A DNA stretch of 12,915 bases from assembly GCA_902787595.1 (NCBI GenBank), contig CADAHD010000044.1:1-12915 (forward strand). The letters are read 5' to 3'. Source of the stretch: an uncultured Lachnospiraceae bacterium. Its GTDB lineage: Bacteria > Bacillota_A > Clostridia > Lachnospirales > Lachnospiraceae. The first letter of the stretch is position 1. The number at the start of each line of letters is the position of its first letter. The position numbers and the translations under genes were made by a program. Of the stretch, positions 6,413 through 12,643 are shown piece by piece. The notes under the pieces were generated by a model, which saw only the letters and a program-made list of their open reading frames with translations, was not told the DNA's origin and did no database searches.

Positions 6413-9073
6413 ATGTCCTATTATTTTCACTTAGCTTTTAAATATATCAGACACAACAAGGCGCGCACCGCATATTCGGTACTGGGGATCGCGCTGACAT
6501 TTGTATTATGCTTCTGTATCTTGACTATGGGCTTTTCTGCCTGGGATTACAGTTTTTATACGGACTATCAGGCAAATCCCTATGAATTGATCTATATCGC
6601 GCACGGTGATGATAATAAAGAGATAACATATACGCCGCAGATGATAAATGCGCTTAAGCATTTGACGGAGGATGAGGCGGCAGAGGAAGTGCGCGTAAGT
6701 TCCCGCGATGTTCGTCTGGTGCTGCCACAGCAGCTGAAGGTTGGGGAGAGCTATGATTTTAAGATCAAACTTAAAAATACGGATAATCTGCAAAAGAGTG
6801 CCGATATGCTGGGAAAAAAATACGGTTTTGAACTGCGCGTCATAAGTACTGCAGCGGTATATTTCGGACAGGGAGAAGCTGAAAGTGATGCGTTGGTTAA
6901 ATTCCTGATAGAGCTGGCAGCAGCTTTTATAGGCGGTTTTTCCGTGATGATACTCAGAAACACCATGATGATAGCGGTAACGGAGCGGGGCAGGGATTTC
7001 GGACTGCTGCGCTGCGTGGGAATGTCTGACGGACAGCACAGGATGCTTCTTTTTACGGAAGGCATTGTTATGAGCATCTTTGCATCGGCCCTGGGTATGG
7101 GCTTTGGATTCTGGCTGCTTAAGCTTATAGAACCATGGTTTATCAAGAGCCTTGGACTGGCTTCATTTTTCAGTTTCCGTTTTTATCCGAAGGCCGCAGT
7201 TTATACTGCAGTCCTTTGTATAGCTGTGACCCTGTTTTCGATGTTTGAGCCCGCAAGGCTGTGCGCGCAGGTATCACCGCTGGAGGCACTGCATGGCGTG
7301 CTGGCAAAAGAGCTTACTGTAGGCAGGGCTGTAATGCTGTTGGCAGGGAAGCTCACGGGAGGTGATAAAAAGAAGCGCAAAAGCAGAAAAAGCCTTGCGG
7401 AGCGTATCTTTGGCGCACCCGGCTTTTATGCGGATAAGAACCTGCTGCGGGGAAAAGGAAAGGGAGTGGCGGTATTTATGGCCATGCTTTTTTCAATGTT
7501 TCTTCTGCTGAGCCTTTCATCATTTACAGATACATACACAGAGACTATCAGTAGCCTGATAAGAGACATGCATACGGAGTATACGGAATGTCTTATGATG
7601 TCGGAGGGGGACAGGCTGACAGTTTTATATGATGCAGGAAAACATGAAAAACTGCGTGAAGCGCTTATGAGGCGCGATAGGGTAAAAGACTGCTTCTGGA
7701 TAAGTGTATGCAGCAGTAATCTTCGCAGCCTGTCGGCTTATTCTTATGATGACAGACTTAAGGAATATGCAGACCGCGGGGAGCTGGAGAGGATATACGA
7801 GCTGGGCTGTGTAAAGGAAGATATGGAAAAAGAAAGGCCTTATCTGTTGGAAGGGGATATAGATTACGAGCGTATGGTCGCTGAAGGCGGAGTGCTGCTG
7901 TGCGATATAAGCCCTTCTGATGAGAGCGGAAAAAGAAAGACAGATTATAAGGCGGGGGATATAATTGAGACTGTCAGCTTCGAAGGCGAGTTTAAAGCAA
8001 AGGATGCATACAGTGCCGCGATCGCTGCAGTGTCCGAAAGACATGGGATGGATGCCTGGCAGGATAACGATCAGATAATATTCTTTGAGAACAGAGAGAA
8101 AAAGAGCAGGAAAAGGGAGAATGGTGAGAATGTCCGTGTTCTTTTCAGGCTGACAAAAAATGGCACGGAGGATGAAGAATTTTCTCCTCTGCAGGATGAA
8201 GTGCTTAACGAGCTGGCGGATGCGGGTTATGACTGCAGGGAATATCTTAAGGAAAACAGCATCAGAATGCTCGATGTGCTGGATGCGCTGAAGAAAACCA
8301 TGTTTGAGAGGGGGATGAGGCAGCAGCACAGGATATTCGGGATATTAGGGAGAGAGGTATGTACGGGAAGCAGAATGGAATTAAGCCGGAAGGAACATGA
8401 AAAAACCAATTATATCAGACTGATAATGCCTATGGAACTGATAACGGAGAGGATAGAAAAGGTAGCCGAAGCTAAAGGACTTACAGCCGCAGGTTTTGAT
8501 ATTAACCGTGATCTGGATATAATGACGGCTCTTTGTATTGATATACCGTCATCATTGGAACTGGCCATAGCCCGGGACATGGAGATATTGGATGAAGACA
8601 TAAGGGGATTTGGTGAATCCCACGGCCTGTGGTATTATAATCTTTATGAGATGGACGGAGCTGATTACTTCGAAACGATAAACATGCTGAATGTTTATAA
8701 GGTGATCGGCACGCTGCTGGGAAGTTTTATACTGGCGATATGCATGACTCAGATACTTAATACCCTGCAGGCGGATATGCGCATACGCCGTAAAGAACTG
8801 TGGCTGTACGATGTGGTGGGAATGGATCCGGCCCAGCGGATAAAGATGATGCTGATAGAGCATGGCTTTGGAGCGGTTACAGCCTGTCTTATCGGGGCAG
8901 TGCTCAGTTTTATCTTCTGCTACATAATGCTGGGAGTGCTGAATGTAGACGGCGACATGATCTTCTCCTGGCCGCTGGTCCCTGCACTGCTTATCACCGC
9001 CGGGATATTGGGGCTGATACTGCTGGTGAACTATATAGAGATCCGGCAGCAGAATAAGATGATGAAAAGGTGA
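6413..9073 (+). CDS. FtsX-family ABC transporter permease (no adjacent ATPase gene)
   Basis: An 886-residue membrane protein with the duplicated FtsX/MacB permease layout. There is one helix near the N-terminus (about 20-40), a short outer domain (about 41-160), and three helices (about 161-181, 211-238, 260-278). A further helix follows (about 350-370), then a large outer domain of roughly 390 residues (371-760), and three last helices (about 764-781, 818-843, 853-873). The paired cytoplasmic coupling segments read ERGRDFGLLRCVGMSDGQ (191-208) and RRKELWLYDVVGMDPAQ in the C-terminal half; both show the family's E-x(3-6)-L-x(2-3)-VGM pattern. Such permeases work with a MacB/LolD-type ATPase in peptide or lipoprotein export, or in sensing and resisting antimicrobial peptides. 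No ATPase gene lies on either side in this window. A basic stretch KKKRKSRK (319-326) is in a cytoplasmic loop. The start at 6413 has AGGAGAG upstream. Family is firm; cargo is unknown. Confidence 0.9.
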   Translation: MSYYFHLAFKYIRHNKARTAYSVLGIALTFVLCFCILTMGFSAWDYSFYTDYQANPYELIYIAHGDDNKEITYTPQMINALKHLTEDEAAEEVRVSSRDVRLVLPQQLKVGESYDFKIKLKNTDNLQKSADMLGKKYGFELRVISTAAVYFGQGEAESDALVKFLIELAAAFIGGFSVMILRNTMMIAVTERGRDFGLLRCVGMSDGQHRMLLFTEGIVMSIFASALGMGFGFWLLKLIEPWFIKSLGLASFFSFRFYPKAAVYTAVLCIAVTLFSMFEPARLCAQVSPLEALHGVLAKELTVGRAVMLLAGKLTGGDKKKRKSRKSLAERIFGAPGFYADKNLLRGKGKGVAVFMAMLFSMFLLLSLSSFTDTYTETISSLIRDMHTEYTECLMMSEGDRLTVLYDAGKHEKLREALMRRDRVKDCFWISVCSSNLRSLSAYSYDDRLKEYADRGELERIYELGCVKEDMEKERPYLLEGDIDYERMVAEGGVLLCDISPSDESGKRKTDYKAGDIIETVSFEGEFKAKDAYSAAIAAVSERHGMDAWQDNDQIIFFENREKKSRKRENGENVRVLFRLTKNGTEDEEFSPLQDEVLNELADAGYDCREYLKENSIRMLDVLDALKKTMFERGMRQQHRIFGILGREVCTGSRMELSRKEHEKTNYIRLIMPMELITERIEKVAEAKGLTAAGFDINRDLDIMTALCIDIPSSLELAIARDMEILDEDIRGFGESHGLWYYNLYEMDGADYFETINMLNVYKVIGTLLGSFILAICMTQILNTLQADMRIRRKELWLYDVVGMDPAQRIKMMLIEHGFGAVTACLIGAVLSFIFCYIMLGVLNVDGDMIFSWPLVPALLITAGILGLILLVNYIEIRQQNKMMKR

Positions 9074-9078
9074 GTCAA

Positions 9079-9195
9079 GCGGGTCCCTACTAATGCCAAA
9101 AGGCAGGCACCTACCTGCGGAGGTTAGCGAAAGCAAGGCAAAGCCGCAGCATGAGCTTAGCGACCTCAGGAAGCGAAGGATCTTGAACGATCAGA
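9079..9195 (+). repeat. Structured non-coding segment, probably a dispersed intergenic repeat
   Basis: The 140 bases between the permease stop and the nuclease start are rich in short complementary arms. These are GCC/GGC (9095-9097 with 9102-9104), GCAGG/CCTGC (9103-9107 with 9114-9118), CTGCGG/CCGCAG (9115-9120 with 9144-9149) and GAGGT/ACCTC (9120-9124 with 9163-9167). Several arms overlap, so they exclude one another. No T-tract follows, so this is not an ordinary terminator, and no open reading frame with a ribosome binding site was found. It ends with CGAAGGATCTT (9174-9184), the same 11-mer that ends the palindromic repeat downstream of the next gene. I infer a repeat element or small structured RNA; I did not recognise a named family. 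Confidence 0.4.
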
Positions 9196-9213
9196 GCCTG
9201 CAGCTAAAGTAAA

Positions 9214-9801
9214 ATGAATGAAGAAAAACTCATCCTTCGTGATAAGGATATCAGAGAGCCTTTATTTGAATATCTTGAGGAGAACTGCGGCAAGGTCCGC
9301 ATCCTTGAAGAAAAGGTGATAGGCCGCGTGCGCGCCGATGTTGTAATGGTAACGCCGGGGCTTATCTACGGTATTGAGATCAAATCAGACGCAGATACCT
9401 ATGCAAGGCTTGAAAAGCAGGTCAAGTATTATAACTGGTATTACGACCGAAATATCATCGTGGTGGGTTCAAAGCATGCGCTTCATGTGAAGGAACATGT
9501 GCCTGAGTGGTGGGGCATAATATCTGCGGAGTTTGATGATAAGGGCGGAGTGGATTTTTATGAGATCCGCAAGGCGGAGGTAAATCCCAGGGTTAAGGAT
9601 CATCGCAAGATCACCATACTGTGGAGATCGGAGCTTGCTAATCTGCAGGCAATGAATAAACTTCCCAAGTACCGTAACAAGAGCAAGGACTTTGTACGGA
9701 AGCTTTTGCTCGAGCGTGTAGATGCGGATAAACTGTGGGCCCAGGCTACAGAGGAATTGTTCGAGCGTGATTACAGCAAGTACCGTAAGGATGAAGATTG
9801 A
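9214..9801 (+). CDS. Predicted PD-(D/E)XK nuclease-like protein, sce7726-type
   Basis: A 195-residue soluble protein. An N-terminal DIREPLFEYL segment is followed by R40-A-D42-V-V and then G53-I-E55-I-K57-S-D59, a spacing typical of the PD-(D/E)XK nuclease core. DTYARLEKQVKYYNWYYDRNIIVVG follows in two runs, a helix and strand seen in sce7726 and MmcB-like proteins. That family is a predicted nuclease of unknown substrate, so function here is inferred. The C-terminal 60 residues are charged (KYRNKSKDFVRKLLLERV) and could bind nucleic acid. The start at 9214 is the first ATG, but only an A-rich stretch precedes it and no good ribosome binding site is visible, so low translation is possible. 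It is framed by the structured segment ending at about 9190 and the palindromic repeat at 9815-9895, and no restriction or toxin partner gene is next to it. Confidence 0.75.
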   Translation: MNEEKLILRDKDIREPLFEYLEENCGKVRILEEKVIGRVRADVVMVTPGLIYGIEIKSDADTYARLEKQVKYYNWYYDRNIIVVGSKHALHVKEHVPEWWGIISAEFDDKGGVDFYEIRKAEVNPRVKDHRKITILWRSELANLQAMNKLPKYRNKSKDFVRKLLLERVDADKLWAQATEELFERDYSKYRKDED

Positions 9802-9814
9802 TCATATAGAATAC

Positions 9815-9895
9815 CTGAAGTCAAAGATTCTTCGCTCCGCTCAGAATGACAGGGAATGTCATCCTGAGGAGCGCAGCGACGAAGGATCTTTCAGT
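9815..9895. repeat. Imperfect palindromic intergenic repeat
   Basis: The left arm, starting at AAAGATTCTTCG (9823) and ending ATGACA (9851), is complementary to the right arm, starting TGTCAT (9857) and ending GAAGGATCTTT (9891). Five bases form the loop, and the right arm carries a few extra bases near GCGACG. The flanks CTGA (9815-9818) and TCAG (9891-9894) lengthen the stem. Read through, it gives the SAQNDRECHPEERSDEGS-like false peptide that is familiar from widely scattered bacterial intergenic palindromes often mis-annotated as short proteins. It lies between the nuclease gene stop and the ribosome binding site of the next small gene. A transcript would fold into a long hairpin that could protect or insulate the flanking messages. 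Confidence 0.8.
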
Positions 9896-9909
9896 AAAGG
9901 AGAACACAA

Positions 9910-10113
9910 ATGGATGTAAATGAATTAGTCGATATGATAGACAATAAAATGAACAGCGGCGTGAGCAGGCTTTCCGTAGGTTTTTCAGAGGATCTGAATA
10001 CCGGAGTAAAGAAGGAAAGCTATCATCACGGCCGCTGCGATGTAGGCAGCCCCTGGGCAAAGGGTACTGTATCAAACTGTGATGTGATCGATACTCAGGA
10101 CGATCAGTCATAA
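9910..10113 (+). CDS. Small protein of unknown function (67 residues)
   Basis: I do not recognise this gene. It has a good ribosome binding site, AAAGGAG (9896-9902), 7 bases before ATG, which supports real translation. The product is acidic at both ends. An N-terminal amphipathic-looking part, MDVNELVDMIDNKM, is followed by a middle with KKESYHHGRCDVGSPWAKG (residues 34-52) and a tail with one more Cys (NCDVIDTQDDQS). There is no signal peptide or membrane segment. The short length, a helical leader-like N-terminus and a Gly/Ser/Cys/His-rich second half could suggest a modified-peptide precursor, but no modifying enzyme gene is nearby, so this is only a possibility. Alternatives are a small metal-binding or regulatory protein. 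It follows the palindromic repeat by about 15 bases and ends 13 bases before a terminator stem. Confidence 0.6.
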   Translation: MDVNELVDMIDNKMNSGVSRLSVGFSEDLNTGVKKESYHHGRCDVGSPWAKGTVSNCDVIDTQDDQS

Positions 10114-10125
10114 GCATAAGCACCG

Positions 10126-10161
10126 AGGCCCGGGATCACCGTTTCCAGGGCCTTTTGTTTT
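10126..10161 (+). terminator. Rho-independent terminator after the small gene
   Basis: AGGCCCGGGA (10126-10135) pairs with TCCAGGGCCT (10144-10153) with one mismatch around an 8-base loop, followed by TTTTGTTTT. It ends rightward transcription of the nuclease/small-gene region. The stem overlaps the last codons of the convergent oxidoreductase gene. In the leftward direction the tail is less T-rich, so termination there would be weaker. Confidence 0.8.
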
Positions 10162-10855
10162 CCAGCCAGCCGTTGGCTTTCCAGTATTTATAATCGGTGT
10201 ATTCTGGATCTGCCTTTCCCAGAGATGTCTGCAGCATACGTACGGCATAGAATTTAAGCTTAACGGAAAGCTTTGAATGGGCGGGGCGGCTGTAATCTAT
10301 TCTTTTCATTGATGCGGCCAGGGTCTTTAATTTGCCGGTCATCTTTCCTCTTTTGTTTTCGGGTATTTTATCCCAGCGTACTTCGCTCATCAGCTTGAAG
10401 GTACTTACATTTATCTTGCTTATACCCCACCAGGAGAGACTGTCTTTTATATCCTTTGCCGTAGAAGTTTCACCTGCCCCCAGGCACTGGGTTATGATCA
10501 CAGCGCGTTTTCCGAACATTTCCCCGGCGGGACGGTGGGGCATCCATCTGTAAGCAAAGTGATCCAGCATAGCCTTCATGGCACCCGTGGTGTGAAATAC
10601 ATATGCAGGGGAGGTGAATACCAGCAGGTCGGCTTCCAACAGGGCTTTTTCGATCTTCTGTACGCAGGCGGCATCCTTACAGAGCGTGGGATCCTTTGAT
10701 ATGCAGGCCGTGCAGCCTGTGCAGAATCCCGGTCCATCCTTAGGAAGATAGAATTCTGTTATTTCTGCATTGTCTTTGAAGGGCTCAAGGAAAGCTTCTT
10801 TCAAACGGTAGGTAACGCCGTGTTTTTCAGTTGCATTTATAACCGTGATCTTCAT
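10136..10855 (-). CDS. Flavodoxin-like NAD(P)H-dependent oxidoreductase
   Basis: A 239-residue protein of the flavodoxin-like NADPH-dependent FMN reductase superfamily. The N-terminal strand MKITVINAT leads into a phosphate-binding-type loop (T9 to Y16). FCTGCTACISKDPTLC (44-59) carries a CxxCxxC group plus C59 and C64, as in iron-sulfur or redox-active members. TSPAYVFHTTGAMKAMLDHF (81-100) is the characteristic flavin-site segment, and TQCLGAGET (122-130) forms a later loop. The C-terminal 60 residues (after KRGKMTGKLK) are basic and atypical of the core fold. It probably reduces quinones, electrophiles or other oxidants with bound FMN; the substrate is unknown. The start codon overlaps the tetR stop by ATGA (10852-10855), so translation is coupled, and expression follows the operator-controlled promoter ahead of tetR. 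The stop lies inside the convergent terminator stem. Confidence 0.85.
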   Translation of the reverse strand: MKITVINATEKHGVTYRLKEAFLEPFKDNAEITEFYLPKDGPGFCTGCTACISKDPTLCKDAACVQKIEKALLEADLLVFTSPAYVFHTTGAMKAMLDHFAYRWMPHRPAGEMFGKRAVIITQCLGAGETSTAKDIKDSLSWWGISKINVSTFKLMSEVRWDKIPENKRGKMTGKLKTLAASMKRIDYSRPAHSKLSVKLKFYAVRMLQTSLGKADPEYTDYKYWKANGWLENKRPWKR

Positions 10856-11472
10856 TTCTTTTTCCTCCCGTATAGTTTGTTAAAGATCCTTATGTGGTCT
10901 TCCAGTGTCTTTAAAGCTTCCGGCTCCCGTTCCGGTTCACAATCGCAGACGCTTAAAAGGAAATAGATGGGGGCGTAGAAGTGCAGTGTCATGATGGGGA
11001 TATCATCGGTCTTAAGCACCCCTTGCTGCACCATCAATCCCAGCAGCATGCCCTGGTAGGAGAGCGGATCGTCCGCATATTGTTTCAGGTAGGTCCTTGC
11101 CAGCTCTTTGTCATGGAACTGTTCGATGGTGAGCATTTTGCGGAAGCGTCTGGTGTAATCGTCATGCAGATAGTATCTGAACAGATCCAGCCCAAGCTTT
11201 ACCAGAGCGTCTTCGGAAATATCCTTGTATATGGCCGCGTCGGCGGCTGCATCATTTCCCTTTATGTTGAGGCTCTCCGCTTCCTTTAAGAATCTGCTGT
11301 TCATCTCTTCTATGATCGCATCAAAGATGGCCTGCTTGTTTTTGTAATGCTTGTAAAGCGAAGGGGCTTTTATTCCCACGCGCTCTGCGATGTCACCTAC
11401 AAAAACATTTGCATAGCCTTTTTCCGAAAAGAGGGTCAGGGCTTCATCAAGTATCCTTTCTTTTGTATTCAT
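10852..11472 (-). CDS. TetR/AcrR-family transcriptional regulator
   Basis: A 206-residue repressor-type protein. The N-terminal DNA-binding domain reads TKERILDEALTLFSEKGYANVFVGDIAERVGIKAPSLYKHYKNKQAIF in two runs, with the helix-turn-helix at about residues 24-43. The rest is a helical ligand-binding and dimer domain without recognisable signature. I place the start at the ATG complementary to 11470-11472 because GAGGAGGAT lies directly before it. A longer reading from an upstream GTG (11487) would begin inside that ribosome binding site. It overlaps the oxidoreductase gene by 4 bases. Two palindromic sites in its promoter fit self-repression, so an inducer, perhaps a redox-active or toxic compound, would raise both proteins. 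This regulatory picture is inferred from layout. Confidence 0.9.
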   Translation of the reverse strand: MNTKERILDEALTLFSEKGYANVFVGDIAERVGIKAPSLYKHYKNKQAIFDAIIEEMNSRFLKEAESLNIKGNDAAADAAIYKDISEDALVKLGLDLFRYYLHDDYTRRFRKMLTIEQFHDKELARTYLKQYADDPLSYQGMLLGLMVQQGVLKTDDIPIMTLHFYAPIYFLLSVCDCEPEREPEALKTLEDHIRIFNKLYGRKKK

Positions 11473-11492
11473 AAATATCCTCCTCACAAGTG

Positions 11493-11508
11493 GCTAATTT
11501 GGATTAGC
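11493..11508. promoter_or_regulatory. Palindromic operator 2 (at the transcription start)
   Basis: GCTAATTTGGATTAGC repeats operator 1 with one changed base, so one half-site is imperfect. Its centre is 26 bases from that of operator 1, and it overlaps the likely start site of the tetR transcript. Two sites suggest paired dimer binding or a graded response. Confidence 0.7.
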
Positions 11509-11511
11509 TAA

Positions 11512-11540
11512 AGTATAGGCTAATTTGAATTAGCTGTCAA
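11512..11540 (-). promoter_or_regulatory. Consensus promoter of the tetR/oxidoreductase operon
   Basis: On the minus strand TTGACA (11540-11535), a 17-base spacer, and TATACT (11517-11512) give a near-perfect sigma-70/SigA promoter. Transcription would start near 11505, leaving a leader of about 33 bases that holds the GAGGAGGAT ribosome binding site. Confidence 0.85.
11519..11534. promoter_or_regulatory. Palindromic operator 1 (between -35 and -10)
   Basis: GCTAATTTGAATTAGC is a perfect palindrome of 7-base halves (GCTAATT/AATTAGC) around a 2-base centre. It fills 16 of the 17 spacer bases of the tetR promoter, so a bound TetR dimer would block RNA polymerase. TetR as the binder is inferred from position and symmetry. 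Confidence 0.75.
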
Positions 11541-11569
11541 GTAAAAAATGATTTCCGAATCAGACGCTC

Positions 11570-11575
11570 TATGAT
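11570..11575 (+). promoter_or_regulatory. Possible -10 element for the divergent two-domain gene
   Basis: TATGAT stands about 38 bases before the start codon of the rightward gene. No convincing -35 is visible at the usual distance. The operators lie more than 35 bases upstream of this element, so TetR control of this direction is uncertain. Confidence 0.35.
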
Positions 11576-11612
11576 AAAATCAGAACCGGACAATAAAAAA
11601 GGAGATAAGTTT

Positions 11613-12563
11613 ATGTCGGATATAAGAGACCGCGGAGTTATAGATATCACAATGGTCGAAGATGATAAGTTCGTGCTTGTTATCATAGACGATATTGAAT
11701 GGACTGCGTCGACGAGGCAGCAGCATGCCAGGATGCTTCAGGATAAGATCAATGATTATCTGGGGTATGTGGCCAGCGGCCAGGCGCAGGAGGCGAAGCC
11801 CGGACTGCGGCCCGTGATACGGGTAATATCGCAGTATTCCTACAGCAGGTACTGTATCGATTTTCTGGAGAGGGTTAAAGCCTTTGTAAAAGATCACGAC
11901 GATATCTGTGATCTGGAATGGACCCATGCAGAGGGGGACGGGCCGTTTGATGACGGTTTCAGTGATGAACCGGTCTTTGACATAGAGAAGGTCTATCCAC
12001 GTCTTAAGAAAAACTGGTCCGAAAAGCCGCTTGAGAGCGTGCAGCTTCTGGCAGCTTCTCCCGGATCATCTGATTACGGCGATAACGTGATAATGCTCAG
12101 GATAATGGAGAGCTATATCGGGATGTTCGTTATGGATGCAGGCGATATGTATACTATCGTGACCTACGATATGCTTCCCGAAGGCATCAGCGTTGAGGAA
12201 CTGCAGGATAAGGCTTTTAAAAATCTTATAAGGGATACAAAATATCAGAGCTGCGATTCAAAAGAGCCCGGGATATCGGGGATTATCGCCGGGGGGAATT
12301 TTGAAGCGGAGAGTCTGTACCTGACTGATATCTGGAGGAGCATAGCAGATGAGTTTGATGATGATGTGGCTATCTGCGTGCCTACAAAAGATATAGTATA
12401 TTACACTAAAGCCGACGATAAGAAGCTTTGCCGGAAAATGACAGAGATGGCAGAAGACATGTTCAGAACAAATGAAATGAATACGCCCTATCTGCTTTTC
12501 AGCAGGGATATATTGCGGTATTCGCGAAAAGAAAACAGACTCATCATCGAAGGAAAATACTGA
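11613..12563 (+). CDS. Two-domain protein of unknown function (DUF6572-like plus DUF1444-like)
   Basis: A 316-residue soluble protein. I start it at the ATG at 11613 because AAAAAAGGAGATAAG lies just before it; an in-frame ATG at 11571 overlaps the likely -10 and lacks such a site. Residues about 9-57 (VIDITMVEDDKFVLVIIDD, then QQHARMLQDKINDYLGYVASGQ) resemble the small DUF6572 domain. Residues about 125-316, with a run reading YTIVTYDMLPEGISVEELQDKAF in parts, then GGNFEAESLYLTDIW and VAICVPTKDIVYYTKADD, resemble the DUF1444 family. An acidic linker (DGPFDDGFSDEP, 109-120) separates the two. Neither family has a known activity and I assign none. The domain calls rest on memory of family patterns, not on a search. 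It is divergent from tetR and 80 bases ahead of the marR-like gene, with no clear terminator between. Confidence 0.7.
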   Translation: MSDIRDRGVIDITMVEDDKFVLVIIDDIEWTASTRQQHARMLQDKINDYLGYVASGQAQEAKPGLRPVIRVISQYSYSRYCIDFLERVKAFVKDHDDICDLEWTHAEGDGPFDDGFSDEPVFDIEKVYPRLKKNWSEKPLESVQLLAASPGSSDYGDNVIMLRIMESYIGMFVMDAGDMYTIVTYDMLPEGISVEELQDKAFKNLIRDTKYQSCDSKEPGISGIIAGGNFEAESLYLTDIWRSIADEFDDDVAICVPTKDIVYYTKADDKKLCRKMTEMAEDMFRTNEMNTPYLLFSRDILRYSRKENRLIIEGKY

Positions 12564-12575
12564 GGACAAAAAGTA

Positions 12576-12604
12576 TTGACAAAATAATACTTCGAGTGTA
12601 GAAT
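12576..12604 (+). promoter_or_regulatory. Promoter of the marR-like gene
   Basis: TTGACA (12576-12581), a 17-base spacer and TAGAAT (12599-12604) form a strong promoter directly after the preceding gene's stop. The start site would be near 12611, giving a leader of about 33 bases with the ribosome binding site GGGAG at 12634-12638. Confidence 0.8.
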
Positions 12605-12620
12605 TAAATTACTTCGAAGG
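12588..12620 (+). promoter_or_regulatory. Repeated TACTTCGA boxes, probable MarR operator pair
   Basis: TACTTCGA occurs at 12588-12595, inside the promoter spacer, and again at 12610-12617, at the likely start site. The boxes are 22 bases apart, about two helical turns. Each is the core of a partial palindrome: ACTTCGAGT in the first and CTTCGAAG in the second. The position over the promoter fits self-repression by the encoded MarR-like protein. This is inferred from the layout. Confidence 0.55.
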
Positions 12621-12643
12621 AAGAAATAATTGCGGGAGCGAAT

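Noticed and set aside
7625..8329. 234-residue minus-strand open frame
   Set aside because: It is antisense to the outer domain of the permease and has no ribosome binding site or known motif; an effect of codon use on the other strand.
9722..9919. 65-residue open frame on the plus strand
   Set aside because: It overlaps the nuclease gene and the palindromic repeat; its C-terminal part is the false peptide typical of this repeat.
11473..11487. Longer TetR start at an upstream GTG
   Set aside because: The GTG overlaps the GAGGAGG ribosome binding site used by the ATG at 11472.
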